A stretch of 64,000 nucleotides of DNA from Ancylobacter sp. WKF20. Lineage in GTDB: Bacteria; Pseudomonadota; Alphaproteobacteria; Rhizobiales; Xanthobacteraceae. Of this stretch, positions 25,516 to 34,680 are shown piece after piece. Below the pieces are notes generated by a model, which saw nothing but the letters and a program-made list of their open reading frames with translations, was not told the DNA's origin and ran no database searches. Location of the stretch: assembly GCF_029760895.1 (NCBI RefSeq), contig NZ_CP121679.1, positions 2,356,001-2,420,000 on the forward strand, written 5' to 3'. The position numbers and the translations under genes were made by a program. Each line of letters opens with the position of its first letter. Position 1 is the first letter of the stretch.

Positions 25516-26577
25516 ATGCGAATCTTGGTGACAGGTGGCGCGGGTTTCATTGGATCCGCCGTCGTTCGCCACCTGGTGCGTGAGGTCGGCGCCGAGGTGC
25601 TTACCTTCGACAAGCTGACCTATGCCGGCAACCTCGCCAATCTGGCGGAGATCGGCAACCTGCCGAATCACCAGTTCCTGAAGGCCGACATCTGCGACGC
25701 CGACGCCGTGCGTGAGGCGTTCCAGACGTTCCGCCCCGACCGCGTCTATCACCTCGCCGCCGAGAGCCATGTCGACCGCTCGATCACCGGCGCGGCGGAC
25801 TTCGTGCAGACCAACGTCCTCGGCACCTTCACACTGCTCGAGGCTGCGCGCGGCTATTGGAGCGGGCTCGATCCTGCCGCCAAGGCCGCGTTTCGCTTCC
25901 TGCATGTCTCGACCGACGAGGTCTATGGCTCGCTCGGGCCCGACGGGCTGTTCACCGAGACGACGCCCTACGACCCCTCCTCGCCCTATTCCGCCTCCAA
26001 GGCGGCGTCCGATCATCTGGTCGTGGCCTGGGGCCGCACCTATGGGCTGCCCGTTCTGGTCTCGAACTGCTCGAACAATTACGGCCCCTACCATTTCCCC
26101 GAGAAGTTGATCCCGCTCACCATTCTCAACGCTCTGCACGGCAAGAAGCTGCCGGTTTATGGCAATGGCTCGAACATCCGCGACTGGCTCTATGTCGAGG
26201 ATCACGCCCGGGCGCTGCACCTCATCGCCAGCGAAGGCCGGCTGAACGAGACGTACAATGTCGGCGGCCGCAATGAGCGCAGCAATATCGAGGTGGTGCG
26301 GGTCGTTTGCGGCATTCTCGATGAGCTGGCGCCCAAAAGCTTCCCGCATAGCGATCTCATCACCTTCGTCGCCGACCGGCCCGGCCATGATGCGCGCTAT
26401 GCCATCGACGCCACCAAGCTCGAGACCGAGCTGAGCTGGCAGGCGCAGGAGAACTTCGAGACCGGCATTCGCAAGACGGTTGAATGGTACCTCGCCAACG
26501 AGGCCTGGTGGCGCCCGCTGCGGGACAAGGTCTATGCCGGCGAGCGCCTGGGCCTTCTCGCCGCCGCGGACCGCTGA
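25516..26577 (+). CDS. rfbB: dTDP-glucose 4,6-dehydratase
   Basis: The 353-residue extended short-chain dehydrogenase (RmlB) turns dTDP-glucose into the 4-keto-6-deoxy sugar. It has [27 protein letters not shown], the [10 protein letters not shown] loop with the catalytic Asp-Glu, and [12 protein letters not shown] with the Tyr-Lys pair. Ribosome site GGGAGA precedes the ATG. It is the second gene of the rhamnose set. Confidence 0.96.
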   Translation: MRILVTGGAGFIGSAVVRHLVREVGAEVLTFDKLTYAGNLANLAEIGNLPNHQFLKADICDADAVREAFQTFRPDRVYHLAAESHVDRSITGAADFVQTNVLGTFTLLEAARGYWSGLDPAAKAAFRFLHVSTDEVYGSLGPDGLFTETTPYDPSSPYSASKAASDHLVVAWGRTYGLPVLVSNCSNNYGPYHFPEKLIPLTILNALHGKKLPVYGNGSNIRDWLYVEDHARALHLIASEGRLNETYNVGGRNERSNIEVVRVVCGILDELAPKSFPHSDLITFVADRPGHDARYAIDATKLETELSWQAQENFETGIRKTVEWYLANEAWWRPLRDKVYAGERLGLLAAADR

Positions 26578-26580
26578 GCG

Positions 26581-27495
26581 ATGCGGCTCGCGGTTACCGG
26601 CACATCGGGGCAGGTCGCCCAGTCGCTCGCCCGCCATGCTGCCAGCTTGGGTGGCGAGGTTGTGTTGATCGGGCGCCCGGATTTTGATCTCGCCACGCCC
26701 GACAACGCCGCCGCCGTGTTTGCGGCCGCGCGGCCGGACGTCATCGTCTCCGCTGCCGCCTATACGGCCGTCGACAAGGCGGAAAGCGAGCCGGAACTCG
26801 CCTACCGCATCAATGCCGACGGCGCCGGCGCCGTAGCGCGCGCGGCGGCTGCGCTGAACGTGCCGGTCATTCACCTGTCCACCGATTATGTCTTCGACGG
26901 CTCGAAGACGGGCGAATGGGTGGAGGACGACGCAACCGGCCCGCTTGGCGTCTATGGCGCCTCCAAACTCGCCGGCGAGCAAGCCGTTTTGGCGGCCACC
27001 TCGAACGCGGCGATCCTGCGCGTCTCCTGGGTCTACGCACCCTTCGGCGCGAATTTCGTGCGCACCATGCTGCGCCTTGCGGAAACACGCGACAGCCTCG
27101 GCGTGGTCGCCGACCAAATCGGCCGGCCGACCTCCGCGCTCGACATCGCCAGTGCGATCTGGCAGGTGGCGGAGCAGCTGACCGCGCGCCCGCAGGAGAC
27201 GGCGCTGCGCGGTCTCTTCCACCTGCCGGCGGGCGGGCCTGCCGCCAGCTGGGCCGATTTCGCCGAGGCGATCTTTGCCGACGCGGCGCGGCGCGGTCAG
27301 AAGGCGGCAAAGGTCGGGCGCATCGGCACCGCCGACTACCCGACACCGGCGCGGCGGCCGGCCAATTCGCTGATGGATGGATCAAAGATCGCCCGCGTCT
27401 ATGGCATTAATCTCCCGGACTGGCGCCGTTCGCTAGAGGTCGTGATGGACCAACTGGCCGGCACCGCTCCGGGCAGCGGGCTGAAGAAGGATTGA
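26581..27495 (+). CDS. rfbD: dTDP-4-dehydrorhamnose reductase
   Basis: The 304-residue protein (RmlD) reduces the 4-keto sugar to dTDP-L-rhamnose. It shows the N-terminal [14 protein letters not shown], the [17 protein letters not shown] segment, LSTDYVFDG and [12 protein letters not shown]. It begins three bases after the rfbB stop and ends four bases before the rfbA start, consistent with one transcript. Confidence 0.95.
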   Translation: MRLAVTGTSGQVAQSLARHAASLGGEVVLIGRPDFDLATPDNAAAVFAAARPDVIVSAAAYTAVDKAESEPELAYRINADGAGAVARAAAALNVPVIHLSTDYVFDGSKTGEWVEDDATGPLGVYGASKLAGEQAVLAATSNAAILRVSWVYAPFGANFVRTMLRLAETRDSLGVVADQIGRPTSALDIASAIWQVAEQLTARPQETALRGLFHLPAGGPAASWADFAEAIFADAARRGQKAAKVGRIGTADYPTPARRPANSLMDGSKIARVYGINLPDWRRSLEVVMDQLAGTAPGSGLKKD

Positions 27496-27499
27496 GACG

Positions 27500-28372
27500 T
27501 TGAAGGGCATCATTCTCGCCGGCGGGGCCGGGACACGCCTCCATCCGATGACGCTTGTCACGTCCAAACAGATGATGCCGGTCTACGACAAGCCGATGAT
27601 CTACTACCCGCTGTCGGTGCTGATGCTGGCCGGCATACGCGACATTCTGGTGATCTCGACGCCGCACGACCTGCCGAATTTCGAGCGCCTGCTCGGCGAT
27701 GGCTCGCAGTGGGGGCTGAACCTCTCCTTCCGCGTGCAGCCCGACCCCGGCGGCCTCGCGCAGGCCTACACGATCGGCGCGGACTTCGTTGGCAACAGCC
27801 CCTCCTGCCTGATCCTCGGCGACAACATCTTCTATGGCGCTGGCCTGCAGCGGATGCTGAACGATGCGCGCAACCGGACGGATGGCGCGACGGTTTTTGC
27901 CTACCATGTCACCGACCCCGAGCGTTACGGCGTGGTCGAGTTCGACGCGTCGATGCGGGCGCTGTCGATCGAGGAAAAGCCGCTCCAGCCCAAATCCAAC
28001 TGGGCGGTGACGGGGCTTTATTTCTACGATGGCACGGTCGTCGACATCGCCGCCAATCTGAAGCCCTCGGCGCGCGGGGAGCTCGAAATCACCGACGTCA
28101 ACCGCGCCTATCTCGAGCGAAAGACGCTGTCGGTCGAGGTGATGGGGCGCGGCTATGCCTGGCTGGACACGGGCACGCCGGACAGCCTGGTGGAAGCCGC
28201 CGAATTCGTGCGCACGCTCGAGAAGCGGCAGGGCTTCAAGATCGCCTGCCCCGAAGAGATCGCCTTCCGCCAGGGCTTCATCGACGCCGCGCAATTGCAG
28301 CGACTGGCCGGCGCCTTGGGCAAGAGCGCCTATGGGCGCTATCTGGCGGCGCTCACGCACGAGAATTTCTAG
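27500..28372 (+). CDS. rfbA: Glucose-1-phosphate thymidylyltransferase
   Basis: The 290-residue enzyme (RmlA) makes dTDP-glucose, the first step of the pathway. The nucleotidyltransferase signature [16 protein letters not shown] is followed by [17 protein letters not shown] and LGDNIFYG. The start is a TTG at 27500. No better in-frame ATG exists before the signature. With rfbC, rfbB and rfbD the four-step pathway to dTDP-L-rhamnose is complete. Confidence 0.96.
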   Translation: MKGIILAGGAGTRLHPMTLVTSKQMMPVYDKPMIYYPLSVLMLAGIRDILVISTPHDLPNFERLLGDGSQWGLNLSFRVQPDPGGLAQAYTIGADFVGNSPSCLILGDNIFYGAGLQRMLNDARNRTDGATVFAYHVTDPERYGVVEFDASMRALSIEEKPLQPKSNWAVTGLYFYDGTVVDIAANLKPSARGELEITDVNRAYLERKTLSVEVMGRGYAWLDTGTPDSLVEAAEFVRTLEKRQGFKIACPEEIAFRQGFIDAAQLQRLAGALGKSAYGRYLAALTHENF

Positions 28373-28431
28373 CGCTTCGTCGACACGCCGATGCCTGCCG
28401 CGAGTCGGGTGTGAACAGCCTCAGGAAGGGG

Positions 28432-28460
28432 TTGAAGCTCCCGCCTCGGCCCTCTAATGT
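28432..28460 (+). promoter_or_regulatory. Sigma70-type promoter of tRNA-Gly
   Basis: TTGAAG (28432-28437), a 17-base spacer and TAATGT (28455-28460) end 12 bases before the tRNA 5' end. Confidence 0.55.
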
Positions 28461-28472
28461 GCCGGCGCCTGA

Positions 28473-28546
28473 GCGGGCGTAGTTCAATGGTAGAACGGCA
28501 GCTTCCCAAGCTGCATACGAGGGTTCGATTCCCTTCGCCCGCTCCA
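28473..28546 (+). tRNA. tRNA-Gly (anticodon CCC)
   Basis: Acceptor arms GCGGGCG and CGCCCGC pair, and TCCA closes the 3' end. The D arm contains AGTTCAATGGTAGAAC. The anticodon stem GCAGC/GCTGC holds loop TTCCCAA, giving CCC. The T arm contains GGTTCGATTCC. The length is 74 bases including CCA. Confidence 0.96.
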
Positions 28547-28623
28547 GCCTCCGCGCTCCCTTCGGCGTGCGCCGCGGACCATCCAAGCTCGCAGCCCCTT
28601 GATCGGCCTGTCCTGCCAGCGGC

Positions 28624-30198
28624 TCACGAAGAGCGCTGAGCGGCGAGAAGCTGGCACCCGCCAAACTCACCCATTACCGCACGATCTGCCACGAAGCTCT
28701 GCACCAAAGGCGCGGCGGCGCCGTAATCAGCCGCTCTGTTCGCGCAGAACACGATGCCACCGAGGGGCCGGTCACCGAGAAACGCCTGCGGGTCCGCGAA
28801 CACCCTCTCGATGTTTGCTCGCGTCGCCCAAGCCGGCAAGGTCAGCGACTTGCGCTCGGAATAGTAGGCAACGGCGGAGGACCAGTCCTCACCGATAACG
28901 AGCAGGCTCTGGCTGGGCTGTGTTTGCGCTTTCGCGATGAGCGCGATCTGGAGCGTGCGATCCTGAACGTGATCGTTCTTTATCACCTCGCTATAAATTT
29001 TCTGAAAAAACAAATACTGCCCAACGCCAATAACCATGAGACATAGCAGAGAAATAGCGCGCAAGCCGCGATCGAACATCGCTCCAAGCGCGATTCCTGT
29101 CGCCATAATCAGAAATAGCCCATTGGCGACTTGATAATAATTATGAACCATATGAACATTTGTGAATAACATTATTGACGAAAAGAAGCCAACTATGGCA
29201 ATTAATGCAAACACCGCCGACTTACGTAAGACGAGGCCAAAAACAATTACCGCAACGGCCATCAAATAAAATGAGCCTGCGATGTCGGGTAGGATTCGCG
29301 CCAGGATGATGTCTTTCCACAGATGGGCGCTCAGCTTCTGATCGAGAGTCCCGAAATTCCAGGACGACAGGGCCGTCGATGTGAGGTGACTGCCGAACTC
29401 GTTGGCCAGTTTCACCTGATCAGAATAGCTGACCCAGACCCAGGCGATGGTGAAGGGCACGATGACGGTAAGGCTCAAAATGAGAGCCTCCGCCAACAAC
29501 CGAATGAGCCTCTCACCACCCCGCAACCGCGCGATGAGTGTCCAGGCGGCACCCAACCCGCCCACAAGAACAAACGCCGGGAAGGTCGTGGACTTGGCGA
29601 GCACGGCCAGACAACCCGCAACAACGGCGCCGGCAACGAACACCCAGCCACCACGCGTCAGGTAATGCGCGAGCAGCGCCAGCCAAAGCATGGAGAAGAA
29701 CAGCGCGCACGACTCAATCAGAAAGGTGCGGCTCCAATAGAGGTACAGGGGAGACAATACGTACAGGATCGCCGTGGCAAGGTAGCTGGCGGGGCCCAGG
29801 CGCAGCGCCCGAAACAGCAGCCAGAGCGGGCCAAGTGTCCCGAGGAAAAAGCCAAAATTGACAAGCCGGCCCGCGACATCGAGCGGAACGCCAAGCATTG
29901 CCAGAGCCGAAACGATAAGCTGGTAGACGGGAAACTCGAAAGGCATGGCCCAAGGGGCCCCAAGGACCGGGGTCTCATAGGCGATCCAAGGCCCGCCGTG
30001 GAGAAGCCAGTATGACGTCAACGCGGTCTGCGTCTGACGAAAACTGTACATGTCCATGATCGGATTCTTCAGTCCGACAAACAGGACGAACAGTGAGAAT
30101 GAAAGCGACAACGCCAAGAAAAAGCGCAGCACATTTATATAGATCGATACTCGACCAACGGAGGAGAAGCGCCCGTCACCCTCGATTGCACGTCGCAT
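28624..30198 (-). CDS. GT-C type integral-membrane glycosyltransferase (PMT_2/ArnT-like)
   Basis: The 524-residue protein has about 10-12 hydrophobic segments and a soluble C-terminal portion from about residue 420. The first periplasmic loop carries MYSFRQTQTAL, and the topology matches GT-C enzymes (PMT_2 family) that transfer sugars from polyprenyl-phosphate donors on the periplasmic side. Substrate is not predictable. It lies on the opposite strand between the rhamnose genes and the arabinose-type operon, so it is a candidate user of the lipid-linked pentose made by that operon. Its sequence is noticeably less GC-rich than the rfb genes. Confidence 0.75.
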   Translation of the reverse strand: MRRAIEGDGRFSSVGRVSIYINVLRFFLALSLSFSLFVLFVGLKNPIMDMYSFRQTQTALTSYWLLHGGPWIAYETPVLGAPWAMPFEFPVYQLIVSALAMLGVPLDVAGRLVNFGFFLGTLGPLWLLFRALRLGPASYLATAILYVLSPLYLYWSRTFLIESCALFFSMLWLALLAHYLTRGGWVFVAGAVVAGCLAVLAKSTTFPAFVLVGGLGAAWTLIARLRGGERLIRLLAEALILSLTVIVPFTIAWVWVSYSDQVKLANEFGSHLTSTALSSWNFGTLDQKLSAHLWKDIILARILPDIAGSFYLMAVAVIVFGLVLRKSAVFALIAIVGFFSSIMLFTNVHMVHNYYQVANGLFLIMATGIALGAMFDRGLRAISLLCLMVIGVGQYLFFQKIYSEVIKNDHVQDRTLQIALIAKAQTQPSQSLLVIGEDWSSAVAYYSERKSLTLPAWATRANIERVFADPQAFLGDRPLGGIVFCANRAADYGAAAPLVQSFVADRAVMGEFGGCQLLAAQRSS

Positions 30199-30396
30199 CG
30201 TTCGACCTCACATCCAGCAAAACGGAGAGGCGCTCGTTCAGTATCGGTGCGCCCATTCTGGAAAAATGATTCGCCAGCCGCGACGCATAGGAAGCATAAA
30301 CACCTATCTCAAAAAGGCGCGGGGGAACAGGCAAGATGAACCGCCCCTAGATTCCTGGACGCCTTCTTCCCTAAATTTTGAGGCAAGGAGGCCCCG

Positions 30397-30672
30397 ATGG
30401 GCAAAGCGAACTTCACCGAGGACTTCAAACGCGACGCGGTCCTTCAGATCACCGAGCGGGGCTATCCGGTTGCGGAGGTGGCGGCGCGGCTAGGGATCAG
30501 CAAGTACTCGCTCTACGAGTGGAGGAAACGGTACGGCAAGCCTGCCGCCGTGGCCCGCGATGACGATCAGGCTGCCGAGGTCCGCCGGCTGAAGCGCGAG
30601 TTGCAGCGCGTGACGGAGGAGCGCGACATCCTAAAAAAAGCGGCCGCGTACTTCGCCAAGGATGCAAAGTGA
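30397..30672 (+). CDS. IS3-family transposase OrfA (helix-turn-helix)
   Basis: The 91-residue protein has a HTH_Tnp_1 domain (FTEDFKRDAVLQITERGY, ARLGISKYSLYEWRKRY) and a leucine-zipper-like C-terminus that binds the IS ends. A run of seven A at 30633-30639 (codons cta aaa aaa) is a typical -1 frameshift site. Slippage there joins the frame of orfB. Confidence 0.92.
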   Translation: MGKANFTEDFKRDAVLQITERGYPVAEVAARLGISKYSLYEWRKRYGKPAAVARDDDQAAEVRRLKRELQRVTEERDILKKAAAYFAKDAK

Positions 30673-31544
30673 AGTACGCGTTCATCGCCGCGCATCGCCT
30701 GCAGTTTTCGATCCGCGCCATGTGTCGGTGCCTGCGTGTCCAGCCCAGCGGCTTTTACGCCTGGCTGAAGGATCCGCTGAGCAGGCGCGCTCGGGAGGAC
30801 CAACGACAGATCGAGCTGATCCGCGCGGCATGGAGCGAGAGCGGCAAGGTCTATGGCTATCGTAAGCTTCACGACGATCTGGCGGACATGGGCGAGAGCT
30901 GCTGCCCAAACCGGGTTGCGCGGCTGACGCGACTTGCCGGCATCCGGGCGCAGATCGGCTACAAGCGCCGCCCCGGCCACTATGCCGGCAAGCCGTCCCT
31001 GGCCGTCGACAACACGCTCGATCGCCGGTTCGACGTGGAGGCGCCTGACAAGGCCTGGGTGACCGACATCACCTATATCCGCACCCATGAGGGCTTCGCC
31101 TATCTGGCGGTCGTGATCGATCTTTTCTCCCGCCGCGTCGTCGGCTGGTCCATGCAGGCCCGGCAGACGACCAACGTCGTGCTTCAGGCGCTGCTGGCTG
31201 CCGTCTGGCGACGTAAGCCGAAGGAGCGTGTGTTGGTGCATTCGGACCAGGGAAGCCAGTTCACCAGCATGGAGTGGGCTTCGTTCCTGAAACACCACGA
31301 TCTGCAGCCGTCGATGAGCCGTCGCGGCAACTGCCATGACAACGCCGTCGCCGAGAGCTTTTTCAACCTGCTCAAGCGCGAGCGTATCCGCCGCAAGGTC
31401 TACCGCACGCGCGACGAGGCACGCGGGGACGTGTTCGATTACATCGAGATGTTCTACAACCCCACCCGCAAGCACGCACGGAATGGGATGCTGTCGCCCA
31501 TCGAGTTCGAACGGCAGTACAAAGCCAAAGCCGAGGGCGTCTAG
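30669..31544 (+). CDS. IS3-family transposase OrfB (DDE integrase domain)
   Basis: The 291-residue protein has an N-terminal HTH_21-like region and an rve integrase core. The DDE residues are visible in WVTDITYI, VHSDQGSQFTS and the NAVAESFFNLLK segment. It starts at a GTG overlapping the orfA stop (GTGA), but the active form is probably the OrfAB transframe product made through the A7 slippery run at 30633-30639. Confidence 0.93.
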   Translation: MKYAFIAAHRLQFSIRAMCRCLRVQPSGFYAWLKDPLSRRAREDQRQIELIRAAWSESGKVYGYRKLHDDLADMGESCCPNRVARLTRLAGIRAQIGYKRRPGHYAGKPSLAVDNTLDRRFDVEAPDKAWVTDITYIRTHEGFAYLAVVIDLFSRRVVGWSMQARQTTNVVLQALLAAVWRRKPKERVLVHSDQGSQFTSMEWASFLKHHDLQPSMSRRGNCHDNAVAESFFNLLKRERIRRKVYRTRDEARGDVFDYIEMFYNPTRKHARNGMLSPIEFERQYKAKAEGV

Positions 31545-31566
31545 AAAACGCGGGGCGGTTCAAGAT

Positions 31567-31892
31567 GGCCTTGTTACCGCACCAATCCCCGTTACCATCA
31601 AGCTCATTCACTTATATTCGTACGTTCCTCTGTCACCGATTGTCAAAAATTATCATCCTGATCTTTGAACTAACGAAATAGCGCATTATTTGACGCTCAA
31701 TCATTGACGTACTTCCCCAGCGATGGTTGTCTCCCTACTGCTGAAGCGGGATCGAAGAAGATCGTTATGCTGTCGTCATACCCTCGTTCCCTCGAGGCTG
31801 GTTTGGATTCGACGGAATGCCGGGCGCTTATCTCGTAGCTGGGTTGGCTTATCTCGGCGCTGCCACCGTCACTTCGGTTTGGAGCTCGGCCG
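31567..31892. other. A+T-richer leader region of the arabinose-type operon
   Basis: This gene-free stretch lies between the IS element and the HAD-UbiA gene. It is locally A+T-rich (31620-31720) and contains two TTGACG sequences (31690 and 31704) that could serve as -35 elements, but I cannot match a clear -10. A GGAG ribosome site precedes the ATG at 31893. Confidence 0.4.
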
Positions 31893-33350
31893 ATGCCCGT
31901 CAGCCCCGCTGAAATGCCGGCCTCGCGCCGCGTGGTCGTGGTGGACCTCGATAACACCTTGATCAAGGCTGACACGTTGCACGAGCAAGTCGCTCGGATC
32001 GTGTTTCAAAAGCCGCGGCTTCTGCCACACCTCATAGGTGCGCTGTTCAAGGGAAAGGCGGCATTCAAGGACTTCTGCGCCGAGGCGATCGTCCTTGACC
32101 CGGCCAACCTCGACACCTGCGACGAGGTACTGAGCTATCTGGCGACAGAGCGTGAGCGCGGCAGTTATCTGGTGCTGTGTACCGCCGCCGATCACCGCGT
32201 TGCCCGCCTCGTCGCCGACCATCTCGGCATTTTCGACGAGGTGATCGCCACCGAAGCTGGCCTCAATTTGAAGGGCGAGGCCAAGGCCGCCATGCTGGCG
32301 CGACGCTTCCCGCAAGGTTTCGTCTATGCGGGCGACCACGCCTCGGATCTGGTCGTATGGGCCAAGGCCGATGGCATTGTGCTGGTCGGCGTCAGCGCCA
32401 GCGTCGCCCGGCGGGCGAACGCTCTGGGAAAGCCGATTATCGCTGAATTCCGCAGCCGCGCGCAGCGCCCTCGTCCGCTGCAGGTCTGGCCGCGTGCGCT
32501 GCGCGTGCATCATTGGTCGAAGAACCTGCTGATGTTCGTGCCGTTGATCCTGGCTCACGCCTGGGGCGATCTCGGCATGGTCATCCACGCCGGGATGGGA
32601 TTTGTCCTGCTGCTGCTGATCTCCTCATCCAGTTATCTCATCAACGACATCGCCGACATCGACGCCGACCGCCGGCACCTGACCAAACGATACCGGCCAG
32701 TGGCCAGCGGCCAGTTGCCGCTGATGCAGGCGGTGCTGTTTCCAGTCCTGGTCATTCCCTGCACCTTGGTGGCGGCCTTGGTGCTGGACCCCGCCTTTGC
32801 GTTGGCTCTCGTCTCCTATCTCGTCCTCACCCTCGCCTACTCCTTCGGGCTCAAGCGTATTCCGCTGCTGGATACCTTCATCATCGCGGTCCTGTTCACG
32901 CTCCGCCTGGTCATGGGCGTCGCGCTGCTCGGAGGGCCGATGCCGATATGGCTGCTCACCTTTTCGATGTTCTTCTTCTTCTCGCTTGCCACGGCAAAGC
33001 GACATGTCGAGATCGTTCAGGCCCGCGGCGCGAAAGACAGCATGCTGAGAGGGCGCGGGTATGAGGCGGACGACTGGCCGCTGACGCTGACCTTCGGGAT
33101 CGGCTCCGGCCTGGCCTCGCTCATCATATTGGTGCTCTACATGGTGGATGAGGCGTTTCGGGCTGCGGGCTATGGACAGCCTGAATATCTCTGGGCGGTG
33201 AATCTTCTGGTGGCGATCTGGATCGGGCGAATCTGGCTTCTCACCCATCGCGGCCGCATGCATGACGACCCGGTCTCCTTCGCGCTGCGCGACTGGCCAA
33301 GCCGGTTCCTCGCCATTTGTGTTGCCGTCTTCTTCCTGGCCGCCCTGTGA
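31893..33350 (+). CDS. HAD phosphatase-UbiA prenyltransferase fusion (polyprenyl-phosphate phosphoribosyltransferase type)
   Basis: The 485-residue protein has an N-terminal HAD domain (about 12-185) with the nucleophile motif DLDNTL (Asp18, Asp20), a Lys in LKGEAK and the acidic YAGDHASD motif. About eight or nine membrane helices of the UbiA family follow, with NDIADIDAD and KRYRPVASG near residues 251-274. These motifs match decaprenyl-phosphate 5-phosphoribosyltransferase (mycobacterial Rv3806c), which loads PRPP-derived ribose-5-phosphate onto a polyprenyl phosphate. The fused HAD domain could remove the 5-phosphate. Its stop is overlapped by the DprE1-like gene (GTGA). Confidence 0.85.
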   Translation: MPVSPAEMPASRRVVVVDLDNTLIKADTLHEQVARIVFQKPRLLPHLIGALFKGKAAFKDFCAEAIVLDPANLDTCDEVLSYLATERERGSYLVLCTAADHRVARLVADHLGIFDEVIATEAGLNLKGEAKAAMLARRFPQGFVYAGDHASDLVVWAKADGIVLVGVSASVARRANALGKPIIAEFRSRAQRPRPLQVWPRALRVHHWSKNLLMFVPLILAHAWGDLGMVIHAGMGFVLLLLISSSSYLINDIADIDADRRHLTKRYRPVASGQLPLMQAVLFPVLVIPCTLVAALVLDPAFALALVSYLVLTLAYSFGLKRIPLLDTFIIAVLFTLRLVMGVALLGGPMPIWLLTFSMFFFFSLATAKRHVEIVQARGAKDSMLRGRGYEADDWPLTLTFGIGSGLASLIILVLYMVDEAFRAAGYGQPEYLWAVNLLVAIWIGRIWLLTHRGRMHDDPVSFALRDWPSRFLAICVAVFFLAAL

Positions 33351-34678
33351 GCGCGTTTCTCACCCGAACGGATATCGTCTCCTGGGGGCGCGTGATCCGG
33401 GCACCCCATCACGTGGCAAACCCGCAATTCCTCGATCAGCTACCTGGCCTGCTGGCGGAAGGAGCCACCCACGCCAACGGTGTTCTCGCCACCGGCCTGC
33501 GCCGATCCTATGGCGACACCGCTCTGAATGCCGAGGGGGCGCTGATCGAGACCCGCTCCCTGAACCGCCTCATCAGCTTCGACCCGGCAAGCGGTCATCT
33601 GGAGGCCGAGGCGGGCATCTCGATCGCCGAGTTGCTCGCCTTCGCGATACCGCGTGGTTTCTTTCTGCCGGTCACCCCCGGCACAAAATTTGTCACGCTG
33701 GGCGGAGCTGTCGCCAACGATGTGCATGGAAAGAACCATCACCGCGCCGGCACTTTCGGGCGATGGGTGCGCCGCCTCACGCTGCTGCGTTCGGATGGGT
33801 CGCAGCATGTACTCACTCCCGACGACGCGAGCGGCTTGTTCGCCGCGACCATCGGTGGGCTCGGCCTGACCGGAATTATCACCCGCGTGGCCCTTCAACT
33901 GAAGCCGATCGTCAGTTCCGACATGATCGTAGAGACGATCCCTTTCGCAGATCTCGCAGGATTTTTTGCCCTGTCGCGCGAGAGCGCGGAGACGCACGAA
34001 TACTCCGTAGCCTGGATCGATTGCCTCGCCGGCGGACGGGATCTGGGGCGGGGGCTTATGAGCCGCGCCAATCACGCCTCCGCGGGCGAACTCAAGGCCG
34101 CCAGCAAGAGTGGCCCGACGGTGCCGGTGGACATGCCGGAGTTGATGCTCAACCGTCTGTCGATCTCGGCCTTCAATAGCCTCTATTACTGGAAGGGATC
34201 GCGCAGCCGCGGGACCAGGAGTATCTCCTACGATCCCTATTTCTACCCTCTCGACGGCCTCCAGCACTGGAACCGGCTCTACGGACGGCGCGGTATGTAC
34301 CAATACCAGAGCGTGGTCCCGCCCGCGGTCGCCCATGACGCAACCGCCGCGATGCTGAAGACCATCTCAAGCGCCGGCACGGGCTCGTTTCTCGCCGTGC
34401 TCAAGGATTTCGGTGACGCGCCCTCTCCTGGCTTCCTGTCATTTCCGCGCGCCGGAACGACATTGGCGCTTGATTTCCCCAATCGTGGCGCCGAGACACT
34501 TCATCTGCTCGCGCGCCTCGACAGCATCGTCCGAGAGGCTGGCGGGCGGCTTTATCCCGCAAAGGATGGGCGTTTGCCGGCCGACCTCTTCAGGTCGGGC
34601 TATCCCGCGATGGAGAGCTTCGTGACCCATCTGGACCCGGGACTCTCCTCCTCCTTCTGGCGGCGCATGCAGGGATAG
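33347..34678 (+). CDS. dprE1: DprE1-like FAD-dependent decaprenyl-phosphoryl-ribose 2'-oxidase
   Basis: The protein of about 443 residues has the FAD_binding_4 (VAO) fold with GLRRSYGDTAL (50-60), the NDVHGKNHH flavin-contact motif (125-132), IGGLGLTG and a C-terminal ALO-like domain ending YPAKDGR (Lys406). Mycobacterial DprE1 oxidises decaprenyl-P-ribose at C2. The benzothiazinone-target cysteine of that enzyme (in NICVDFP) aligns by eye with Ala374 (TLALDFP). Start GTG at 33347 overlaps the upstream stop. DprE2 follows, so the order is that of the mycobacterial epimerase pair. Confidence 0.87.
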   Translation: MSAFLTRTDIVSWGRVIRAPHHVANPQFLDQLPGLLAEGATHANGVLATGLRRSYGDTALNAEGALIETRSLNRLISFDPASGHLEAEAGISIAELLAFAIPRGFFLPVTPGTKFVTLGGAVANDVHGKNHHRAGTFGRWVRRLTLLRSDGSQHVLTPDDASGLFAATIGGLGLTGIITRVALQLKPIVSSDMIVETIPFADLAGFFALSRESAETHEYSVAWIDCLAGGRDLGRGLMSRANHASAGELKAASKSGPTVPVDMPELMLNRLSISAFNSLYYWKGSRSRGTRSISYDPYFYPLDGLQHWNRLYGRRGMYQYQSVVPPAVAHDATAAMLKTISSAGTGSFLAVLKDFGDAPSPGFLSFPRAGTTLALDFPNRGAETLHLLARLDSIVREAGGRLYPAKDGRLPADLFRSGYPAMESFVTHLDPGLSSSFWRRMQG

Positions 34679-34680
34679 AC

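Larger units (their letters stand above)
30338..31561 (+). mobile_element. IS3-family insertion sequence, complete
   Basis: The 1224-base element is bounded by inverted ends GAACCGCCCC at the left and GGGGCGGTTC at the right, and flanked by a 5-bp direct repeat AAGAT (30333-30337 and 31562-31566). It encodes orfA and orfB with a slippery run for an OrfAB fusion. Both frames and both ends are intact, so the copy looks recent and potentially active. It inserted in the intergenic DNA between the GT-C gene and the HAD-UbiA operon without breaking a visible gene. Confidence 0.92.

Noticed and set aside
25510..27222. 570-codon minus-strand frame opposite rfbB and rfbD
   Set aside because: The plus strand encodes complete RmlB and RmlD with all motifs. 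The antisense frame is low-complexity and typical of GC-rich third-position bias.
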